In this document: piece after piece, positions 1 to 5,579 of the stretch | How the letters are laid out: each line of letters opens with the position of its first letter | Position numbering within the stretch: position 1 is the stretch's first letter | Origin: Desulfobulbaceae bacterium UBA5628 | GTDB lineage: Bacteria; Desulfobacterota; Desulfobulbia; Desulfobulbales; Desulfurivibrionaceae | DNA length: 7,564 bases | Direction of reading: 5' to 3' | Assembly (NCBI GenBank): GCA_002421565.1 | Contig: DIKC01000160.1 | Location: forward strand, 1,011-8,574 | Notes under the pieces: model-generated | Seen by the model: the letters and a program-made list of their open reading frames with translations, nothing else | Told to the model about the DNA's origin: nothing | Databases searched by the model: none | Position numbers and translations under genes: made by a program

Positions 1-994
1 CCGCCACTTCATTGGCGGCGTTCAAGGCCGCCGGCATGGTGCCGCCCTTTTTGCAGGCCCGGTAGGCCAGTTGCAGGGCCGGGAAGCGGTCGAAGTCCGG
101 GGCCGCGAACTGGAGATCGCCGCACTTGGTCAGATTGAGGCGGGGCAGGGCGAGCCGGAGGCGTTCGGGAAAGGCCAGGGCGTGGACAATGGGAATCCGC
201 ATATCGGGAATTCCCATCTGGGCCACCACCGAGCCGTCGATATATTCCACCATCGAATGAACGATGCTCTGGGGATGGATCAGGACCTCGATCTGTTCCA
301 CCGGGGCGCCGAAAAGCCAATGGGCCTCGATCACCTCCAGCCCTTTGTTCATCAGGGTGGCGGAGTCAATGGAGATTTTTTTGCCCATGGACCAGTTGGG
401 ATGGTTAAGGGCCTCCTCCGGGGTGACCTCCCACAGTTCCCGGGCCGCTTTGTGACGGAAGGGGCCGCCCGAGGCGGTGAGGATGATCCGGGCCACATCC
501 TCCTTGCGGCCGGCGGTGAGGGCCTGGGCCACGGCGCTGTGTTCGCTGTCGATGGGCAGCAGTTGTACCCGTTGCCGCGCCACCGCCGCCATCACCAACT
601 CCCCGGCCATCACCAGGGTTTCCTTGTTGGCCAGGGCGACATCCTTGCCCGCCTCGATCGCGGCCAGGGTGGGGGTGAGGCCGGCCGCTCCGACAATGGC
701 CGAAACCACCAGTTCCGCTTCGGGCAGGGAGGCCACCAGTTCATTGCCTTCCCGGCCGACCAGCACCCGGTCGCCCCAGCCCGCCGGCAGGCTCTGGATG
801 AGATCGCCGGCCACATCCTCGGCCACCGAGACCAGCAGGGGATGAAAGGCCTCGATCTGGTCGCGCAACAGCTTGATGTTGTTGCCCGCCGCCATCCCCA
901 CGATCCGGAAGCGGCCGGGATACTGGCGCACCACGTCGAGGACGTTGCGGCCGATGGAGCCGGTGGAACCGAGCAGGGAGATGTTTTTACTCAT
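1..994 (-). CDS. dxr: 1-deoxy-D-xylulose 5-phosphate reductoisomerase, 3' end cut by window edge
   Basis: Dxr (IspC) converts 1-deoxy-D-xylulose 5-phosphate to 2-C-methyl-D-erythritol 4-phosphate using NADPH and a divalent metal, the first committed step of the MEP isoprenoid pathway in the cytoplasm. I translated 331 residues without a frameshift; the frame runs off at base 1, so about 50-65 C-terminal residues are missing. Visible motifs are the Rossmann GSTGSIG at residues 9-15, [12 protein letters not shown] near 118-131, the metal-binding PIDSE (D149, E151), HPNWSMG at 198-204, and [10 protein letters not shown] at 211-220 with N216, K217 and the third metal ligand E220. NAANEVA closes the visible part. 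All key catalytic residues known from the E. coli enzyme are present. The ATG at 994-992 gives the expected N-terminus [10 protein letters not shown] and lies 8 nt after the cdsA stop, with only a weak ribosome site (GGAAAG overlapping the cdsA end). It is the last visible gene of the cluster and supplies the isoprenoid units used by UppS. Confidence 0.97.
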   Translation of the reverse strand, partial: MSKNISLLGSTGSIGRNVLDVVRQYPGRFRIVGMAAGNNIKLLRDQIEAFHPLLVSVAEDVAGDLIQSLPAGWGDRVLVGREGNELVASLPEAELVVSAIVGAAGLTPTLAAIEAGKDVALANKETLVMAGELVMAAVARQRVQLLPIDSEHSAVAQALTAGRKEDVARIILTASGGPFRHKAARELWEVTPEEALNHPNWSMGKKISIDSATLMNKGLEVIEAHWLFGAPVEQIEVLIHPQSIVHSMVEYIDGSVVAQMGIPDMRIPIVHALAFPERLRLALPRLNLTKCGDLQFAAPDFDRFPALQLAYRACKKGGTMPAALNAANEVA

Positions 995-1002
995 GGCAGG
1001 GG

Positions 1003-1803
1003 TCACTTTCCGTGGCCAAACAGCAGCAGGTAATAGAGAACCGGGGCGGCCAGCAGCAGGGAATCGATTCGATCCAGGATGCCGCCGTGGCCCGGCAGTA
1101 GTGCGCCGGAATCCTTGACCCCGGTCCCGCGCTTGAGTATCGATTCGAGAAGATCGCCGATCACACCCACTTGGGTCAAAATAAAGGCAAAGAACAGTAA
1201 TTGCAACCGGTTGATATCCGGAAAGAAGAGCCAGCCCACCAGCAGCACCCCGGCCAGGGCGGTGACCAGACCACCGGCGTATCCTTCCCAGCTTTTGCCG
1301 GGACTGACTGCCGGGCAGAGCTTGTGGCGGCCCCAGCGGGTGCCGACGTAATAGGCGCCGCTGTCCGAACCGACCGTGACCACCATCAGCAGCACCAGCC
1401 AGGCCCGCCCTTCCGGCAGATGGATGAGCAAGGTCAGATGGGCGGCGAGCAAGGCGGGATAGAGCAGCCCGAAGGCGCCGGTCGCCAGAAAACGGGCCGG
1501 TTCCGGCCAGCGCTGGTAGGAGAAGATGGTGAGTAGGCCCAAGCCCAGCAGGCCGGCGACCACTCCGGCCATCGCCCAGAGGGGATTGCCGCCCACCGCG
1601 CCCGTCACCGGTAGCAATCCCAGGACGATGAAGAGGGGCGAAAAGGCGGCCTCGGCCGGTTGCCGGTAAAACATGGCCCCGTATTCATGGAGGGCAAGGG
1701 CGGCGAGCAGGCAGACTGCCAGCCCGAAGAGCAGGGGAGGGGCGTAAAGAAGCAGGCCCAGCCAGGCGGCGCCGATAATCAGGCCGGTGATCAGTCGTTG
1801 CAT
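1003..1803 (-). CDS. cdsA: phosphatidate cytidylyltransferase (CDP-diacylglycerol synthase)
   Basis: CdsA is an inner-membrane enzyme that joins CTP and phosphatidic acid to give CDP-diacylglycerol, the precursor of the bacterial phospholipids. The 266-residue product is of usual family length and very hydrophobic, with about eight likely membrane segments (roughly 5-40 as two, 55-70, 76-95, 105-128, 134-155, 175-194, 200-220, 246-262). The family signature S-x-x-K-R-x4-K-D-x-G...HGG-x-x-DR-x-D is matched in full at residues 221-247, with D217 just before it. SDSGAYYVG (146-154) and SPGKSWEG (167-174) are further conserved CdsA motifs. The ATG at 1803-1801 lies inside the end of uppS, giving a 13-nt overlap; GGAG about 8 nt upstream (1815-1812) serves as ribosome site. 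The overlap suggests translational coupling with uppS. Nothing looks broken. Confidence 0.96.
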   Translation of the reverse strand: MQRLITGLIIGAAWLGLLLYAPPLLFGLAVCLLAALALHEYGAMFYRQPAEAAFSPLFIVLGLLPVTGAVGGNPLWAMAGVVAGLLGLGLLTIFSYQRWPEPARFLATGAFGLLYPALLAAHLTLLIHLPEGRAWLVLLMVVTVGSDSGAYYVGTRWGRHKLCPAVSPGKSWEGYAGGLVTALAGVLLVGWLFFPDINRLQLLFFAFILTQVGVIGDLLESILKRGTGVKDSGALLPGHGGILDRIDSLLLAAPVLYYLLLFGHGK

Positions 1804-2516
1804 GGGGCTTGCTCCACTTGCTCGCCGGTTTTGCCGAAGCGGCGCTGGCGCCCGCGGAAATCTTCCAGGGCGGCGAGGAATTCCTCCTCGTGAAAGTCGG
1901 GCCAGCAGGTCTGGCTGAAATAGAGTTCGCTGTAGGAGGTTTGCCAGAGGAGGAAATTGCTGAGGCGCTGTTCGCCGCCGGTGCGAATCAGGAGATCAGG
2001 GTCGGGAAGACCGGCGGTGTAGAGTTCGGCCGCGAAACGTTCCTCGCTGATCATTTCCGGGGTCAAACGGCCGTCCAGGCAGGCCTGGGCCAGGTGGCGG
2101 GCGGCCCGGAGCAGTTCCTCGCGGCCGCCGTAGCTTAAGGCCAGGTTGAGGATCAGGCCGCTGTTGGCGGCGGTTTGTTCGATGGTGCGGGTGAGAGCCC
2201 GGCGGACGGCGGGGGGCAGTTGTTCGAGGCGGCCGCTGGCCCGTAGGCGGACATTGTTTTTTACCAAGTGGTCGAGTTGACTTTCCAGGAAGGACTGGAG
2301 CAGGCCCATCAGCCCCTCCACCTCGGCCGGCGGGCGCTGCCAGTTTTCGGTGGAAAAGGCGTAGAGGGTCAGGGCCTCGAGCCCGTTTTCGCCGGCCACC
2401 CGGACGATTTCCCGCACCGTTTCCACCCCCGCCTTGTGACCCATAATCCGCGGCTTACCCTGGCGCTTGGCCCAGCGGCCGTTGCCGTCCATGATAATGG
2501 CCACATGGCGGGGCAT
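1791..2516 (-). CDS. uppS: undecaprenyl diphosphate synthase (cis-prenyltransferase)
   Basis: UppS adds isopentenyl units in cis to farnesyl diphosphate to make undecaprenyl diphosphate, the lipid carrier for peptidoglycan and surface polysaccharide. The 241-residue product shows the family motifs in order: HVAIIMDGNGRWA at 4-16 with catalytic D10, MGHKAG (25-30), YAFSTENW (52-59), SYGGR (128-132), and the C-terminal signature DPDLLIRTGGEQ followed by RLSNFLLWQ (172-192). The N-terminus is short, with three residues before the first motif, which is acceptable in this family. The ATG at 2516-2514 abuts the frr stop directly (TGAATG), and a good GGAGGT ribosome site (2526-2521) lies inside the last frr codons, so translation is probably coupled to frr. 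The 3' end overlaps cdsA by 13 nt. A homologue making a different chain length cannot be excluded from sequence, but the cluster position favours the wall carrier enzyme. Confidence 0.97.
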   Translation of the reverse strand: MPRHVAIIMDGNGRWAKRQGKPRIMGHKAGVETVREIVRVAGENGLEALTLYAFSTENWQRPPAEVEGLMGLLQSFLESQLDHLVKNNVRLRASGRLEQLPPAVRRALTRTIEQTAANSGLILNLALSYGGREELLRAARHLAQACLDGRLTPEMISEERFAAELYTAGLPDPDLLIRTGGEQRLSNFLLWQTSYSELYFSQTCWPDFHEEEFLAALEDFRGRQRRFGKTGEQVEQAPCND

Positions 2517-3071
2517 TCAGACCTCCATCATCTCTTTGTCTTTCTCCGCCATGATCGAGTCGATCTTGCCGATCAGCCGGTCGGTCTCCTTCTGGGCCTC
2601 GTCCTGGAGGCGGAAGAAGTCATCTTCCGGCAACTGCTTGTCGGCCTTCATTTTTTTCAGGGTGTCGAGGGCGTCGCGGCGGATGTTGCGGATCGCCACC
2701 CGGTGTTCCTCGCTGATCTTCTTGACCTGCTTGACCAGTTCCTTGCGCCGTTCCTCGGTGAGCTGGGGGATCACCAGCCGGATTACCTTGCCGTCGCTGC
2801 TGGGATTAAGTCCGATGTCGGAGGCGTGGATCGCCTTTTCAATCGCCGGCAGCATTTGGGAGTCCCAGGGCTGGATAACGATCATCCGACTCTCCGGGAT
2901 GGTGAGGGTGGCGACCTGATTCAGGGGGGTGGAAGAGCCGTAGGCCGCCACCTTGATCCCGTCCACCAGGGCCAGGGAGGCGCGGCCGGTGCGAATCCGG
3001 GTCAGGTCCCGGCGATAGGCATCCAGGCTGTGTTCCATCTTCTCCGACATTTCGAGAATAACTTCATCCAT
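2517..3071 (-). CDS. frr: ribosome recycling factor
   Basis: Frr (RRF) acts with EF-G after termination to split the ribosome into subunits and release mRNA and tRNA. At 184 residues it has the standard family length. RTGRAS at 27-32 marks the junction from the long helical domain I to the beta domain II (about 31-105), and the return helices carry LTEERRKELVK (104-114) and HRVAIRNIRRDA (123-134), including the conserved Arg at 132 region. The C-terminal helix (about 148-183) is rich in charged residues, as usual. The ATG at 3071-3069 has a clear GAGGTG ribosome site 5 nt upstream. It follows pyrH by 32 nt and touches uppS without a gap. The pyrH-frr pair is one of the most conserved neighbour pairs in bacteria and agrees with the assignment. 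Confidence 0.98.
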   Translation of the reverse strand: MDEVILEMSEKMEHSLDAYRRDLTRIRTGRASLALVDGIKVAAYGSSTPLNQVATLTIPESRMIVIQPWDSQMLPAIEKAIHASDIGLNPSSDGKVIRLVIPQLTEERRKELVKQVKKISEEHRVAIRNIRRDALDTLKKMKADKQLPEDDFFRLQDEAQKETDRLIGKIDSIMAEKDKEMMEV

Positions 3072-3103
3072 GCTTGCACCTCGCTTGCGGGCTGCTTGTA
3101 CGA

Positions 3104-3829
3104 TCAGGCCCCTTTGATCAGGGTGCCGATTTGGTCGCCGGTTACCGCCTTTTGCATGTTGCCGGGGGTCATCATGTTAAAGACCATGATCGGCATGGCA
3201 TTGTCCAGGGCCAGGGAGATGGCGGCGGCGTCCATCACCTTGAGGCGGCGGGCCAGCACTTCGGGGTGGGTGAGGGAGTCGAAACGCACCGCCTCGGGAT
3301 GGGCCAGGGGGTCTTTATCGTAAACCCCGTCCACCCGGGTCGCCTTGCAGACCAGATCGGCGTTGATTTCCAAGGCCCGGAGGAGGGCGGCGGTATCGGT
3401 GGTGAAATAGGGATTGCCGGTGCCGGCCCCGAAGATCACCACCCGGCCTTTATTAAGATGGTGGAGCGCCTTCTGGCGGGAAAAGGCCTCGCACACCGTG
3501 GGCATGGGGATGGCGGAAAGAACCCGGGCGGCGATTCCCTGCCGTTCCAGGGCGTCGTGCAGGGCCAGGGCGTTGATCACCGTGGCCAGCATCCCCATCT
3601 GGTCGGCGGCGGCCCGATCCATGCCGTCGGCCGCCCCGGCCACTCCCCGGAAGATGTTGCCGGCCCCGATCACCAGGCCAAGCTGCACCCCAAGCCGGCT
3701 CAGCCCCTTGATCTCCCCGGTCAGATACTCCAGCACCTCACGGCTGATTCCGTGGGATTCCTTGCCCATCAGGGCCTCGCCGCTCAACTTGAGCAGCACC
3801 CGCCGGTATGTGCATTCATTTACCGTCAA
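3104..3829 (-). CDS. pyrH: uridylate kinase (UMP kinase), non-ATG start
   Basis: PyrH phosphorylates UMP to UDP with ATP, a cytoplasmic step of pyrimidine nucleotide synthesis; bacterial forms are hexamers of the amino-acid kinase fold, activated by GTP and inhibited by UTP in the characterised enzymes. The 241-residue product shows KLSGEAL (14-20), GAGNIFRG (55-62), [15 protein letters not shown] (76-90), [13 protein letters not shown] (136-148), [13 protein letters not shown] (162-174) and [12 protein letters not shown] (199-210). No ATG exists in frame before the conserved core. The chosen start is TTG at 3829-3827, 10 nt after an AGGAG site; it gives the normal short leader before [16 protein letters not shown] (3835-3833) and ATT (3832-3830) are the only upstream alternatives before an in-frame TGA, and the next internal GTG (residue 11) would clip the first strand. 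The gene follows a 153-nt structured gap after tsf, so its expression may be set apart from rpsB-tsf. Confidence 0.96.
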   Translation of the reverse strand: MTVNECTYRRVLLKLSGEALMGKESHGISREVLEYLTGEIKGLSRLGVQLGLVIGAGNIFRGVAGAADGMDRAAADQMGMLATVINALALHDALERQGIAARVLSAIPMPTVCEAFSRQKALHHLNKGRVVIFGAGTGNPYFTTDTAALLRALEINADLVCKATRVDGVYDKDPLAHPEAVRFDSLTHPEVLARRLKVMDAAAISLALDNAMPIMVFNMMTPGNMQKAVTGDQIGTLIKGA

Positions 3830-3839
3830 AATCAGTCAG

Positions 3840-3844
3840 CTCCT
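3840..3844 (-). promoter_or_regulatory. pyrH ribosome binding site that decides a non-ATG start
   Basis: AGGAG on the minus strand lies 10 nt before TTG (3829-3827), 7 nt before ATT (3832-3830) and 4 nt before CTG (3835-3833). An in-frame TGA sits just upstream of CTG, so one of these three must be the start. TTG is the usual rare start codon and is preferred, although the spacing is a little long. The site lies just outside the large palindrome that separates tsf from pyrH, so folding of that element could affect its access. Confidence 0.6.
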
Positions 3845-3851
3845 GAGGTTT

Positions 3852-3987
3852 GGTAAACGGAACAACAGTGCCGTAGATGCGCGAAAGAGGCCGGGCCGCT
3901 ATACGCCAGTATGCGGCCCGGCCGATGACTGTCAATCGTCGGCGGCAGCGCCGACCAAGCAGATGCGGTGCTGTTGTCCCGTTTACC
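3852..3987. repeat. ~136-bp nested palindromic element between tsf and pyrH
   Basis: The gap between tsf and pyrH is almost filled by an imperfect palindrome. Its outer arms, 3852-3873 and 3966-3987, are inverted copies agreeing at 19 of 22 positions (one arm begins GGTAAACGG and the other ends CCGTTTACC). Between them lie a perfect 11-bp stem (3889-3899 with 3913-3923), extended by 4 bp after a one-base bulge to a 4-nt loop, and a 7-bp stem (3938-3944 with 3949-3955). A 7-base direct repeat AGATGCG occurs at 3875 and 3961, just inside each arm. The far end overlaps the last tsf codon and contains its TAA stop. The layout resembles small transcribed palindromic elements such as ERIC-like repeats or MITEs, but could equally be a structured mRNA attenuator. 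No transposase or convincing target duplication is seen. Confidence 0.6.
3889..3923 (-). terminator. GC-rich hairpin, possible attenuator or terminator before pyrH
   Basis: In the transcript of the minus strand, the arms GGCCGGGCCGC and GCGGCCCGGCC pair over 11 bp, then 4 more bp (CATAC/GTATA region, after a one-base bulge) close a 4-nt loop. The stem is followed by TCTTTCG, a weak U-rich tract rather than a true U run. It could slow or partly terminate RNA polymerase between tsf and pyrH, or act as a processing or stability element. A full terminator is unlikely given the poor tail and because no strong promoter was recognised for pyrH downstream. Confidence 0.35.
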
Positions 3988-4573
3988 CGATTTGGAAGCG
4001 GGCGAAGCGCTTTACCGCGATGTTTTCACCCAGCTTGGCGATCAGTTCGTTGAGCAGATCCTGGATCGAAAGATCGGGGTTTTTGACGTATTTTTGTTCC
4101 ATCAGACAGGTGTCGGCGTAGAACTTGTCCACCTTGCCGCTGATGATTTTTTCCAGAATGTTTTCCGGCTTGCCGGAGTCCAGGGCCTGCTGCTTGTAGA
4201 TATTGCGTTCCCGCTCCAGGACATCTTCCGGCATTTCTTCCCGGCGGACTGCGATCGGGCTGCTGGCCGCGATGTGCATCGCGACATTCTTGGCGAACTC
4301 GAGAAAATCGCTGTTCTTGGCGACAAAGTCGGTTTCGCAACCGACCTCCACCATCACTCCCAGCTTGCCGCCGGCGTGGATGTAAGTCTCAACCACCCCT
4401 TCGCTGGTGGCCCGGTCGGCCCGCTTGCGGGCTACCGCCAACCCTTTCTGGCGCAGGAGGTCAACCGCCTTTTCCAGGTCGCCGTCGGTTTCGCTCAGGG
4501 CTTTTTTGCAATCCATCATCCCCGCGTTGGTCTTGTCGCGGAGTTCCTTGACCATTTGACTGGTTATCTGCAT
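3983..4573 (-). CDS. tsf: translation elongation factor Ts, short form
   Basis: EF-Ts is the guanine nucleotide exchange factor that regenerates EF-Tu-GTP during elongation. The product has 196 residues, the short form seen in many bacteria, against about 283 in E. coli. The N-terminal UBA-like domain carries LRDKTNAGMMDCKKAL (11-26), close to the first family signature. The core carries EVGCETDFVAKN (76-87), whose T81-D82-F83 loop is the part that disturbs the EF-Tu magnesium site in known structures. MEQKYVKNPDLSI (158-170) and KRFARFQIG (188-196) mark the C-terminus. The ATG at 4573-4571 follows an AGGT ribosome site at 4583-4580. It lies 43 nt after rpsB. The ending RFQIG followed directly by TAA seems about one residue shorter than related proteins as I recall them (often RFxLGE); the stop codon sits inside the arm of the palindrome downstream. 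Confidence 0.97.
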   Translation of the reverse strand: MQITSQMVKELRDKTNAGMMDCKKALSETDGDLEKAVDLLRQKGLAVARKRADRATSEGVVETYIHAGGKLGVMVEVGCETDFVAKNSDFLEFAKNVAMHIAASSPIAVRREEMPEDVLERERNIYKQQALDSGKPENILEKIISGKVDKFYADTCLMEQKYVKNPDLSIQDLLNELIAKLGENIAVKRFARFQIG

Positions 4574-4616
4574 GAATCTACCTGTTATTTTGAAGAAATA
4601 TGGAAAAGGCGGCGGT

Positions 4617-5381
4617 TCAGGCGGCGGCCGGAGCTGCCTGCATGGCGGCTTCCGCCGCGGCCTCGTCTTTGTCGCTGGCGGCCTGGCGGCTCATGGTATG
4701 GCTCTCCTTGCCGGCCAGGATCGCGTCGGCCAGACGGGAAGCGACCAGCCGCGCCGACTTGATGGCGTCGTCATTGCCGGGGATGATGTAGTCGATGCCG
4801 TCCGGGTCGCAGTTGGTGTCGGCCAGGGCCACCACCGGAATGCCGAGCCGGTTGGCCTCTTCGATCGCGATTTTTTCCCGCCGGGGGTCGATGACGAAAA
4901 TGGCGTCGGGCAGGGACTTCATCTCCTTGATCCCGCCGATATTGCGTTCCAGTTTGGTGGCTTCCTTCTGCATCAGGAGGATTTCTTTTTTCTTGTAGTG
5001 GTTGATGGTGCCGTCTTCCTGGATCGCCAGGTAGTGCTTGTAGCGGTCGACACTCTTCTTGATCGTCTGGTGGTTGGTGAGCATTCCCCCCAGCCAGCGG
5101 TGATTGACGTAGAACATCCCGCACCGTTGGGCCTCATCCCGGACGATTTCCTGGGCCTGGCGCTTGGTGCCGACAAAGAGGATCGATCCGCCCTTGGCCG
5201 CGGTCTTTTGCAGGAAATCAAAGGCCCGGTTAAAGAGGGGCAGGGTTTTGTCCAAGTTTATGATGTAGATGCCGTTGCGCGCCCCGAAGATATAGGGCTT
5301 CATCTTGGGGTTCCAGCGGCGGGTCTGGTGGCCGAAATGGAGGCCGCCTTCGAGCATTTCCTTCATGGTGACGTGGGACAT
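4617..5381 (-). CDS. rpsB: 30S ribosomal protein S2
   Basis: S2 binds late to the 30S subunit and is needed, with S1, for initiation on most mRNAs. The start is ATG at 5381-5379 ([10 protein letters not shown]), chosen because an excellent AAGGAG site lies 5 nt upstream; an upstream in-frame extension of 22 codons (from 5447) lacks conservation. The protein then has 254 residues. [19 protein letters not shown] (13-31), the basic FVGTKRQA (69-76) and [10 protein letters not shown] (94-103) are typical, and [19 protein letters not shown] with NRLGIP (158-182) matches the second S2 signature. The coiled-coil hairpin region (about 105-155) contains INHYKKKE. Residues after about 235 form an alanine-rich tail (nine of the last fifteen), probably disordered. 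It is the first gene of the cluster, and its leader is long and structured. In E. coli, S2 represses its own operon through the rpsB leader; whether that applies here is inference. Confidence 0.98.
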   Translation of the reverse strand: MSHVTMKEMLEGGLHFGHQTRRWNPKMKPYIFGARNGIYIINLDKTLPLFNRAFDFLQKTAAKGGSILFVGTKRQAQEIVRDEAQRCGMFYVNHRWLGGMLTNHQTIKKSVDRYKHYLAIQEDGTINHYKKKEILLMQKEATKLERNIGGIKEMKSLPDAIFVIDPRREKIAIEEANRLGIPVVALADTNCDPDGIDYIIPGNDDAIKSARLVASRLADAILAGKESHTMSRQAASDKDEAAAEAAMQAAPAAA

Positions 5382-5386
5382 GACTT

Positions 5387-5392
5387 CTCCTT
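5387..5392 (-). promoter_or_regulatory. rpsB ribosome binding site fixing the start
   Basis: AAGGAG on the minus strand lies 5 nt before ATG at 5381. It is the strongest ribosome site in the window and settles the start of S2 at this codon rather than at the upstream in-frame codon near 5447, which lies in the structured leader. Confidence 0.85.
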
Positions 5393-5456
5393 GTGCGATT
5401 TTGGTTGTTTCCGCCACCCCTGTTATCCCAACCCGGATGCCGGGCACCAGAGGGAT

Positions 5457-5489
5457 TTTCGGGGATCGGCCGCGGCCTGATCCCCGAAA
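5457..5489 (-). promoter_or_regulatory. strong hairpin in rpsB leader
   Basis: The arms at 5457-5467 and 5479-5489 (TTTCGGGGATC and GATCCCCGAAA) pair perfectly over 11 bp around an 11-nt centre that itself can form a GGC/GCC stem. In neither direction is the stem followed by a T run, so it is not an intrinsic terminator. It sits about 75 nt before the rpsB start. A short alternative hairpin CCCC-TTTC-GGGG (minus strand, 5493-5482) uses part of the same bases, so the two are mutually exclusive. A role in control by S2, in mRNA stability or in folding of the leader is possible. Confidence 0.45.
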
Positions 5490-5504
5490 GGGGTGTGTGA
5501 ATTA

Positions 5505-5524
5505 GTAAAACCCGACCCTTTTAC
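5505..5524. repeat. 20-bp dyad GTAAAA-N8-TTTTAC, operator-like
   Basis: Two perfect 6-bp arms, GTAAAA (5505-5510) and TTTTAC (5519-5524), flank an 8-nt centre CCCGACCC. As an RNA hairpin the stem would be AT-rich and weak, so a protein-binding site on DNA is the more natural reading. It covers the candidate -10 of the rpsB promoter. No regulator is encoded next to it, and chance occurrence cannot be excluded. Confidence 0.3.
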
Positions 5525-5546
5525 CACTCCCGCCCGCTTTATGCAA
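5518..5546 (-). promoter_or_regulatory. weak sigma70-like promoter candidate for rpsB cluster
   Basis: On the minus strand TTGCAT (5546-5541) and TAAAAG (5523-5518) are separated by 17 nt. The -10 matches four of six consensus bases and the -35 only three of six, so this is a weak call made mainly because of spacing and position. Transcription would begin near 5510 and give a leader of about 130 nt. The -10 lies within the dyad at 5505-5524. Confidence 0.3.
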
Positions 5547-5579
5547 GATTGAAAGAAACCGTGCGGAAGAAGCGGCGCC

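Larger units (their letters stand above)
5382..5579 (-). promoter_or_regulatory. intergenic region and structured leader of the rpsB cluster
   Basis: These 198 nt separate the diguanylate cyclase stop from rpsB and hold no gene. From upstream to downstream on the minus strand they contain a weak candidate promoter (5518-5546), a 20-bp dyad (5505-5524), a strong hairpin (5457-5489), a smaller hairpin with 5-bp arms CCCGG/CCGGG (5432-5444) and the rpsB ribosome site. I found no clear intrinsic terminator after the cyclase gene, so read-through into rpsB is possible. A leader of about 130 nt before a ribosomal protein gene fits the known habit of autogenous control, but the binding site is not proven. 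Confidence 0.5.

Noticed and set aside
71..1033. Long plus-strand open frame of 320 codons
   Set aside because: It is antisense to dxr, whose minus-strand translation carries every catalytic motif; its product is a Gly/His-rich low-complexity string with no recognisable domain.
2268..3323. Plus-strand open frame of 351 codons across uppS, frr and pyrH
   Set aside because: It runs antisense over three certain genes, is a by-product of GC-rich third positions, and has no sensible ribosome site or domain.
3158..3829. Loss of a glycine in the PyrH GGGNxFRG loop (GAGNIFRG here)
   Set aside because: Ala at this position is a mild change that I recall in other UMP kinases, and all other motifs are intact, so loss of activity is not supported.
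3849..3995. Target-site duplication TTTGG flanking the palindrome
   Set aside because: TTTGG occurs at 3849-3853 and 3991-3995, but the second copy is not directly next to the arm, and five bases recur often by chance.
5382..5447. Upstream extension of S2 by 22 residues
   Set aside because: The extension is not S2-like, and an ideal AAGGAG site 5 nt before the internal ATG fixes the start at 5381.
4572..5480. Plus-strand open frame of 302 codons opposite rpsB
   Set aside because: It is antisense to a certain ribosomal protein gene and shows the same Gly/His/Asp-rich shadow composition.
5457..5489. Intrinsic terminator for the cyclase gene
   Set aside because: The stem is strong, but on the minus strand it is followed by AAAATCCC and on the plus strand by GGGGTG, so there is no T run in either direction.
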